64,000 nucleotides of DNA from Nilaparvata lugens (Eukaryota; Arthropoda; Insecta; Hemiptera; Delphacidae): contig NC_052505.1 of NCBI RefSeq assembly GCF_014356525.2, forward strand, positions 52,394,970 to 52,458,969. The letters are read 5' to 3'. Position 1 is the first letter of the stretch. Every line of letters begins with the position of its first letter. Shown here piece by piece: positions 55,940-64,000 of the stretch. The notes under the pieces are model-generated. The model ran no database searches and had not been told where the DNA came from. It worked only from the letters and a program-made list of their open reading frames with translations. Made by a program: the position numbers and the translations under genes.

Positions 55940-58213
55940 CTACAAATGCTAGAGATAGAGTAGCACAAGATGGTAAGGTTTTTAGTATTTATCATCAAAA
56001 TATTCAGTATCTTCGCAACAAAATTGACAGATTAGAAGTATTTCTTAAACAGGAGGATCCTGACATTGTTATTTTCACAGAGCATGGCTTAAAAATAAAG
56101 GAAATAATCAAGTTAGGATTCCAGGCTATTCACTGAGATCAGAATTTGTAGAATAGCTCATAGAAGTGGTGGTGTATGTATATTCACTAGCAATGCTAAA
56201 CATACCCAAACTTATGAACTGGATTTTGTTAAGAGATTTTCTGTTGAGATGGATTTAGAGGTGACGGGACTAAGGTTAAAAATTGATGATCGATTTGAGG
56301 TAGCAGTGTTAGGTATCTATAGGTCACCAAATGGAGACTGGCAAAAATTTTGTGAGCTGCTCCATACACTTTTGGAAATTACAACCGCTCGTTTCACAAA
56401 TGTTATAGTAGTAGGAGATTTCAATACCGATTTTGCCAGGCAGGATAAAATGACAGAGGATATTAGAGATATTATTAATATGAATAATTTAGAAATTAAG
56501 GTCCACGAATATACAAGAGTAACTCGAACTTCACAGACAATTATTGATAATATCCTCACAAATATAGAAGGTTGTAATGTCAGGTTAGGTAGCTCAGATC
56601 TATCAGATCATAACTATCAAATTTTAGATGTTAAGTTGCAGGGCCAGAATCCAAGCAGAAAAAAAACTTTTGTGAAAGAAATTCAGCAATATGAGCTAGG
56701 AAATATAAATTGTTTGAAGCAGGAACTGCTTCAAGAAAATTGGAGTAGTGTTTATAACAGTTGTAACCTAAATTACAAATATAAGCAATTCATTGATACT
56801 CTAAGATTTCACATTAGTGTATGCTGTCCAATAAAAAAAGTCAAAGTAAAAAGTAAATTAAACAAAGTAGATGAATGGATAACTGAAGATATTCTTACTC
56901 AAAGAAATATTGTTAGGGAAGCTTATGAGGAATTTAAATTAGTGAGGGATGTTCCGAGTGAAGTCAAATACAAATGTCTAAAGAAAAACTATGCAAAAGA
57001 AGTGAGGAAAGCTAAGTGTAAGAAAACAGCTGAAATATTAACAACTAGTACCAATTTTAACTCTGCTGTTTGGGAGGTAATTAATAGAAATAGGAGAGCA
57101 GCTCAAAAAGATACAGTTACTAATGTCCCTAGGATAATCGATGAACATGGAAATTATATGGATGATAGTATAGACATTTGTAACTTTTTCAATAAGTATT
57201 ATCAACAGGTTGCATATAATCTCCAAAAGTCACTGAACACTAATACTTATAATACAACTACATTAAATGCTGAGCCAATTGAAAAGGTATTTAAATTTCA
57301 TCCATTATCAAGAGATGAGTTGTCAAGAATAATAAAAAATTTGAATAACAAAAAAACAGTAGGATTGGATGGGGTCTCAAGCAAAATTTTAAAAGAATGT
57401 GAAAATGAATTACTGGACCCTTTATTGCATCTCCTTAATACTTCACTAGAGCAGGGTATTTTCCCTGATGATCTGAAACAAGGAAAAATTTTGCCAATTT
57501 TCAAGAGCGGTGATTCTGAAAGAGTTGAAAATTATAGACCCATTAGTATTCTAAATGTAATAAGTAAAATTTTTGAAAGAGTAGTTTTAAATAGGCTATT
57601 GATGCACCTGGAAGAAATTAATTTCATATGTGATGAACAGCATGGGTTCCAGAAAGGGAAATCTACTAAGACTGCAATAGTATCCCTTGTTGAAAGACTA
57701 ATAGATATAATAGATTCAGGTGAGAAGGCAGCCGCAATATTTCTTGATTTATCCAAAGCTTTTGATTGTGTGAACCATAGAATATTATTGGAAATACTAA
57801 AAACTGTAGGTGTGAATGGTATAGAACTAAAATGGTTTGAATCATATCTCATAGGTAGAAACCAGTGTGTTGAGCTTACCAAGGTGGATGGGAATGAATA
57901 GTAAAAATTAAATCTCAAAAACTGGAGGTCCAGGCTGGAGTACCTCAAGGCTCAATTCTGGGTCCCTTACTGTTTCTGTTGTATGTGAACCAATTACCAA
58001 AAGAGTTAAAAGATCACAGAGCTCTGTTGTTTGCTGATGACACATCGCTTATCTTTAACAATTATTTATTAGATAGTCTAGAAATAAATGCTTTTACTGG
58101 AGTACAGTCAATTGTCCAATTCTTGAAGCAAAGGCAATTAACAATAAATAGTAAGAAATGTCAATTCCTACAATTCAAAAGTAAATATAATTCAGTAGAG
58201 GATAGAGAAATAA
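55912..58213 (+). pseudogene. LINE ORF2, endonuclease and partial RT
   Basis: The N-terminal frame (to 56136) has the endonuclease start YHQNIQYLRNKIDRLEVFLK and DIVIFTEHGLK. Two single-base deletions relative to copy 1 (near 56108 and 56151) break it. The main frame from 56249 has 550 codons covering GDFNTDF, SDLSDHNYQ, the linker and RT up to LSKAFDCVNH. A one-base deletion near 57897 (GAATAG for GAAATAG) ends it. GVPQGSILGPLLFLLYVNQL and FADDTS follow in another frame to 58213. Not functional. Confidence 0.85.
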
Positions 58214-59934
58214 TATTGAGTGAATGTATTTCTAAAAGTCTGTAGACCATTTTTCTATGTATTAAGTATAGTAGATCTCAGTGTAAAAAACGATTGTTAA
58301 ATCAAAAAGATTCTATACTCAAATGTTCCACTTTTATCATGTAAGCCACCAACTCAAATCTAATCAAATCATTAACAATATTTCATCAGCGAGAATAAAA
58401 TTACAAACATACACAGTCACACATAACTAAATCCCAACAAACCATTTCACAATATTAGTTTACCTTTGTTTGACATATTTGGTCCCAGTTTTTCAACGTA
58501 GTAGACAACATACATAACATAAGGTATGTTCATCCTTCACACGTTACCCAACCAACCCCTCTTGCTCATATCTAGCATTCTGTTGATTGAATATTTTCCA
58601 CTTAATTGTCATTGTGAATAATTATAATTTGACAGGTAGAACGAGATGTTTGATAAATCAACTAAAAATTCAACAAAGTTCAACAAATAGGTGCATCCCT
58701 TGTGACTCATTAGAAGTTCGGTAAACCAAGATATCTCCCAGACTTGTCAGAAATGATATGTTATCAACAAAAATAATACAACCACGTTTTCGATCATTAG
58801 GGAAAGCTGTCTCGTCAAAAAGGGTAACATTGAAAATAATTGCTGCCACATTCTCAACGCAGTAAGTCAGAAACAGATCACAAACAAATGAGAAAAGAAG
58901 ATGGAAGCTGATAGAGTGAAGTGAGTATTTTGCGGCTGTGGAATCTGTCAAGGTCAATGAAATGTGAGGGGTCATCAAGATTGACCTCGAATAGTTTTTA
59001 CGTACCTTCCTTCTTCCATTTCCCATTCCTCCTCCTCCAATAACAACACACTGCTATCAAATATTTTATAGTGATTTGTACATGCATTGAACATCAAGTG
59101 CACAGTAGACAATTTGAGAATAGTAAATCTAACATCATTCAAATTCAGTTTCATTAGAATACACTGTATAGTATATCTTTGATTCCCGTTTATGCTCTTT
59201 CTGAGATGTCAAAAATACATTTGAATGCACTGAATTACATAGACAAGAGCAGTATTGTTCTCTTTCTTGTGCCATTTCCAATTTTAATTTGAAAATCGAG
59301 TCTGTTCATCATAATATCCACTTTCCGAATCTCAATTCATCATTCCGGATGATTGCAAGTTCTATATTGGTCAAAGAAGCTGGGAAATACTGTAAATTGT
59401 AATAAAAATTTGCATGAAATATCGGTTTAAAAGCAATATTGAAGCTTCCTATGACACTCTCCATATACACGAGTACTCAGCTCAATCTTCAAATTAGATT
59501 TCAATTAAAAATAAAAACTAAATTGATTCTAGAAAAAGCTGTGGAAGTGTGAACAAAACTGCTATTCTTAATCCAGTGTATAATGGTACACCTTTCATCA
59601 AAGTGGTATTACGCACCAACATTGAAAACTCTCAAACTAGATACTCTTGTACTCTTGTTGAGCTTGAGTGCACCAAATCTTAAAACAATTCTGTTATTTC
59701 ATTCTTAATTTATTGAGGTGATGGAATTCTATTGGCTCTCAGGGCTTGTAAACTTAACCAATAGAAATACATATTCATTCACAATAATACGTTGATAGAT
59801 TCAATCACTGAGGTTTAAGAATCTCATCAAAATTCTATTAGCATGTTTAAATGGTACTTATTTATTAAACTACAAATAAAACATTATCAGAAGAATACAT
59901 GAGCATTCTCTCAAATCACGTCCTCTCCCATTTA
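58214..59934. other. Stretch without a recognised gene
   Basis: The minus frame 58670-59026 (118 codons, one hydrophobic stretch SFHLLFSFVCDLFLTYC) has no domain I recognise. No repeats recognised. Confidence 0.4.
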
Positions 59935-60704
59935 AGGCTTGTTTCACATTCATTCGGTTCGTTTTCGGCAAATTCCGATAAGTGTGGATTGTGGAACGGT
60001 AATTCGGTTTGAATTCGGTACCGAATAGAAACAGCATAGAACCGAACGTCCCCTCGACACGAATAGGTTTCATCATATTCGAATTCGTTGCTAGGGAAAC
60101 AGGAAAAAAGTCTTTCACACACACACTCTTGCCTTTTTTGTTTTTATTTTAACCTGATATCATGCATGATTATCTGTTTCAAAATGTTCCAAGTCAAAAT
60201 CATATGGTCAATTCATTTCTGTTAGTTCACAGGAACATTTTTTTCTCAATGAATAGTTTGCAAAAAAAAATATGAAAGATATGAATTAGAACTCAGGGAG
60301 AATTAAAATTGTTTTTTCCACGAATATTACATGATTTCATCAATGGAGAGGAGAAATGAAGTTTATATACCATGTGTCAAAACAAGGAACAAATTTTCAA
60401 TTAAAAAAAATAATCTTTCTGAACATTCAAAATTAACATAATCAAGAAGAAATAATTCACAATTTTTAATCAACTTCAATTTTTTTTGTTCAAGAAAAAA
60501 TATCTTACAATTTAACACAAGCTGTTATATTGAAATATACCAGCATGAACTGTGAAAATCCAAACACAGCTGTGTTTGTGAAGAAAATACCTAATTAGAA
60601 CCGTACGAATTAAAACCTGACATGTATGAAAGCTTCATTCGTTTTCGGCAACGAACCGAAAACGAACCGAACCGAATGAAACCGAATGCGTGTGAAGCTA
60701 GCCT
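59935..60704. mobile_element. TIR element, AGGCT..CATTCGGTT family, 770 bp
   Basis: TA|AGGCTTGTTTCACATTCATT at the left and GCGTGTGAAGCTAGCCT|TA at the right form ~25-bp inverted ends with about five mismatches. CATTCGGTT and CGTTTTCGGCAA repeat inside both ends. Two frames at the left end (59870-60124 minus) run through the repeat. No transposase. The CACA-type subterminal TTCACA is similar to that of 50024-51383. Confidence 0.75.
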
Positions 60705-60819
60705 TAGAAGTGAAGTTCAATAAAAGGCATGTTTCCATCCCATCAGAGATTCCGTATGTTTTGATTCAAGAGTTGGAGAGAGAATAGAATGGTGATGAGA
60801 TCATATGAGATTCGCTCAA
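60705..60819. other. Short spacer
   Basis: Nothing recognised. Confidence 0.4.
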
Positions 60820-60879
60820 AACTGTCAGCATTGATTCGATTGAGAGCATTGATATTATTCATAAGGAATGCTGACAGTT
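60820..60879 (+). repeat. Short inverted-repeat hairpin, copy 2
   Basis: Perfect 13-nt arms AACTGTCAGCATT and AATGCTGACAGTT around a 34-nt loop. Counterpart of 550-609, with one paired position changed on both sides (C-G here, T-A there). Confidence 0.6.
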
Positions 60880-61307
60880 CAAAGTGTGTCTCACTTTAGC
60901 TATTGGCATGCAAATCAGGCTCTATTAAGCTGTTCGTTATCTCGAGCAAGGTGTTTGAGTCATGTTACAAAATCTTAGCCGCCTTATTATTATGCAAGAC
61001 ATATTGCCTTCAGGTTTTCTCTCAAGCTCGTGAATTTATGGATTACTGAGATTCAGATTGTAGTGTAACTTACTACCACACAATAAATAATCAAGTTCCA
61101 GTTAATCGCAATGGCTTAGTGTAAGAGAAAATACAAAATTTCTAAATTATGAATATTATATAAGTTGATTTGATTTGATAATATGACAATAAGACAATTT
61201 ATGATAATATGACAATTGTTTCTGATCTTAATCCTATTGAAACAAATCTCTGATAATACGATGCAAAGTGAAGAAAAAATAAAATCTTATAACTACAGGA
61301 AAGTAAA
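60880..61307. other. Non-coding stretch
   Basis: Nothing recognised. Confidence 0.4.
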
Positions 61308-62140
61308 TCAATAATAATAATAATGAACTAAGAGTAACAATAGCGAATACAACATTATAATAACAAAAGTGTTGATGATGAAATTAAAATAATAATGAGA
61401 ACTTGCACATTTACGATGAGAGAAGAAGAGAAGAGAAAAGAGAGCAAGAAGATATAATGATTCTGTGATGTTCATAGTTCTCCCAATAAATGAAAAAATA
61501 GACGGGATGTCAATGAATTGAAAAAAGATGCTGGAACTATCCGAAATGGTAGTGAGTTCCACAGTTGCAAAGCTACAACTAGGACAGACCTGTTGAACAT
61601 TGTATCTGCAATGTGAATCGGTGAGAACGAGTGTTTATGAAGTGAACATCAGCAAGGATGGTGGAGCCATCTTTCAAGTTTTAGGGGTCAGAGCTTTGCA
61701 CTATAAGAAGATGAGCGATTGAGAGGATAAAGAATTTCCTTCGTTGCCTTGATTTCAATCAATGCAGGAGATGGAAGAAATATGTTATATTATGGTCATG
61801 TTTTTGAGCATCGAAAATAAAAGCGACTGGATAATCAAAGGCTCTTTTTAGTTTCAAATTCAGAGTTCGAGGAAGATCATTGTAAACAATAGAGCAATAA
61901 TCAAATAGGCTCAAATACAGTATCAGACTACGCACATGGGTGATTTTCAGAATAATATGAAGAGATCGCCTGAGGCATTTTAATTAGTGAATAGTTGCAA
62001 AAACCTTATTTGTAACAGATTTTACTTGAGGAGCCCAACCCAGTCTACAATCGAGTTGGATACCCAGAATCTTGATAGAGTCAGAGAATGTATTTCCTGC
62101 TGATCGAGCTTGACTTTTGAAGTAGCATTCACATTAACTC
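61308..62140 (-). pseudogene. 5'-truncated LINE C-terminal fragment
   Basis: On the minus strand, from about 62100: IKILGIQLDCRLGWAPQVKS (thumb), LSLFDYCSIVYNDLPRTLNL, LKRAFDYPVAFIF. After frame changes it continues with FNRSVLVVALQLWNSLPF (about 61565-61610) and ends in a TTATTATTATTG-type tail at 61308-61325. The order matches LINE ORF2 C-termini. Several frameshifts and a stop (near 61980) make it a decayed remnant. The open frame 61308-61562 is its last part. Confidence 0.7.
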
Positions 62141-62439
62141 GGCCCGCAAATCTGTGGCAACCAATAATTATTATACTTTTACACTACCAGGCAGAGTCTA
62201 GAATTAAGCAATAAGCCTTGGATCACTAGAGAAGCTTGATAGCTTTTCTGTGAGAGGGTGATAGTAACATAAGCTTCAGAAATCTTTGAATAAGTAGTAG
62301 GTCCTAACTTCTTTCTGAGTATAATCTCTTCATAAGCTCCAGGCTAGTACGTTCCAGGCCTAGCTCCAGGCGTTCTAGAGGCACACAATAGAATGGAATA
62401 TAAAATTTTACAAAGATAAAATAATCTTTGCTTCTCTGC
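62141..62439. other. Non-coding stretch
   Basis: Possibly the degraded upstream part of the LINE fragment. Nothing clear. Confidence 0.35.
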
Positions 62440-63110
62440 TTTATCTCAGCTTTTTCAAAACCTAAATGAAAGAAAATGTTCAAATCTGTTACACAGCCTC
62501 AGCTCAGGTCTAAAAATGTTGGATGTTGGAGAAGTTTTGAAATAACGCAAAAGTCCGCACAAAATCGGCGTTTTAAGCGTTTTCTGAATTTTTCCAAGAA
62601 CTAATTGACAGAAAATGTTCAAATTTGGTACCGAATTTCAGCTAGGGTCTGAAAATTCTGTCTCAGAGGTCTCAGAGGTGTTGTTCTTGGTTAAAAACTA
62701 AGTCAAAGTTACGCACAAAATCTGTGTTTTCAGCACTTCTTTGCATTTTTTCAAATGCGAATGAACAGAAAATTTGGAACAAATTTGTAGAATTTGGTAA
62801 AAATTCACAGTTGAGTTCTACAATTTTTTTGTTTGAAGGGCTTCAAAACTGCGCCGAAGTACGTCCGAAATCAGCGTTTACCGATTTCCAGGAATGTTTG
62901 AAATTTGTTACAGTGATTCAAGTCAGATCTACAAATTTTGTATTAAAGCGCTTGGAAATAATTTGAAACGCCGGAGAAATCAGTGTTTTCCAAGTGCTTT
63001 TTTAAGAACGAATGTACAGAAAATGTATAGATCCATCAAATAGCAGAGGTTTAGCTAGAGTCTAGATATATTGTGTAGAGAAATTTTCAAGATTCTGGCG
63101 AAAGGTTTTC
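62440..63110 (+). repeat. Degenerate tandem array, ~140-150-bp unit
   Basis: Four to five diverged units, each with ACAGAAAATGTTCAAAT, AGCTAGGGTCTG, a GAAGTTCGCACAAAATC.GCG-type block and TTTTTCAAA..AATGA. Clearest starts are near 62465, 62605, 62760 and 63010. A more distant unit may lie at 63705-63860. The 80-codon frame at 62724-62966 crosses units and is not a gene. Confidence 0.5.
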
Positions 63111-64000
63111 AGGTACAACTGACTGAACTTGAAAGTCTAAACTCGACTCACAGGCTTTGGTTTGGGTAATGGCGATGCAAATTCAGAGGGTTCCTTTCTA
63201 CAGTTTTTCAACGCATTCTTATTTTAGTGATAATAATGTGAAATATTTCTTCTATGTTTGGTTTTGAAGCATCTAAATTTAAAAATCTACTTACTTTGTA
63301 AAAATAATTAAGGACTGAAAATTTTGTGAAGTAGACAACTACAAGACTTAACCTTTTTTCGGACTATGTGGAACTTTATCTAAATTTGGGAGAGGAATAG
63401 CACTAAGTTACCTTATTTTTCACTCCCTATCATTTTGATGATTTACTTATTTTATGAATCACTAAGGAAAGGAAAGAATCTTATAGATTTTTCATGTTGT
63501 AGGCCTACTCTATAATAAGAGAATAGATTTGAACTTGAGAAAGCGGATTTTTCAAGTTCTGTACATTATTTGATTCAGAGAACACTGGACTACAATAGTT
63601 ATAATATCTTAATAACTTATCTAAGTGGAAAATTATTTCTATATATAGATTTTCTTTTCAACTCCAACCTGTATGATTCGTATTAATTTTTTCGATAGTT
63701 AAATCATAGGAAACGTTCATATCCGCTCAGGAACGTACAGAGGCTAGGGTTCAAAAATGTTTTTGTAGATAGAGCTTCAAAAGTTCGCCAGCATTACGAC
63801 TACGACCTCAATCGATTTTTTCCAGCGTTTTTCTGCACTGCCTCAGTCAGCTGGAAAGAGCCTGAAACACTTTATTTGACTATTTGATGGGTGGAAGCAA
63901 GAAGCTGAAATGAAGAGTGCAGGTAATAAGCGAAGCGAGTTTGCTGTTCTCAATATTCAGGATGATACAGCCTGGCTAGACGGATTAGGCAAGCGAGGGA
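63111..64000. other. Non-coding stretch to window end
   Basis: No gene. 63705-63880 resembles the preceding array unit, and the last ~80 bases (GCGAAGCGAG-containing) look like dispersed repeat DNA cut by the window edge. Confidence 0.4.

Larger units (their letters stand above)
55743..58213 (+). mobile_element. LINE copy 2, truncated at both ends
   Basis: Same family as 3774-6810, with almost identical nucleotides over the shared ~2.1 kb but in opposite orientation. It starts inside ORF1 and ends abruptly inside the RT thumb region (GATAGAGAAATAA, 58201-58213), so it lacks the 3' UTR. Loss of the 3' end is unusual for a LINE, which is normally primed from its 3' end. A later deletion or rearrangement at 58213 is likely. 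Confidence 0.85.

Overview
This is AT-rich eukaryotic DNA, most likely from a hemipteran insect. Several dispersed repeats look like ones I associate with planthopper (Nilaparvata lugens) genomes, but I could not search, so the species is a guess. Nothing is prokaryotic: there are no operons and no ribosome-binding-site spacing. The codons that look like protein belong either to retrotransposons or to isolated exons bounded by splice-like signals.

Host-gene content is very low. The one well-supported host exon lies on the minus strand at 39098-39419. It is the first coding exon of a class A GPCR resembling insect adipokinetic hormone receptors, with a clean acceptor and donor. A second candidate exon, at 12378-12694 on the plus strand, has a FLYWCH-like C2H2 pattern and ends at a GTAAGT donor. 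It may come from a MULE-type transposase-related gene. A hydrophobic reading frame (25025-25558) and a small frame with a signal-peptide-like start (43803-43994) are weak candidates.

Most of the window is mobile DNA. LINE-type (non-LTR) retrotransposons occur at 3774-6810 (-), 14314-15425 (-), 15435-16038 (-), 16040-16400 (+), 21045-22303 (-), 30649-31081 (-), 31082-35925 (+), 35931-36430 (-), 38235-38800 (-), 55743-58213 (+) and 61308-62140 (-). All carry stops, frameshifts or truncations. The 3774-6810 and 55743-58213 copies are nearly identical members of one young family in opposite orientations. Non-autonomous DNA-transposon-like elements with terminal inverted repeats sit at 9773-9938, 42867-43550, 51909-52144 (one family), 50024-51383, 59935-60704 and 18027-18176. 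A foldback with arms of about 480 bp lies at 13325-14305. A non-coding repeat of about 2 kb occurs three times (7659-9626, 40396-42498, partial inverted 24230-25015).

Local rearrangements are the most informative structures. An inverted duplication (49700-51600 and 54420-54935) carries an inserted element in one arm and the empty site in the other. A 635-bp direct duplication (48504-49136 and 55101-55742) brackets it. Other structures are a 166-bp tandem array (23320-24050), an octamer array of about 420 bp (36436-36857), a 20-bp minisatellite (17738-18017), duplicated miRNA-like hairpins (20905-20993, 22364-22434), and a LINE remnant or SINE-like insertion of 122 bp with a perfect 18-bp target duplication (2691-2812). 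I see no coherent multi-gene system. The interest lies in transposon biology and in the receptor exon embedded in it.
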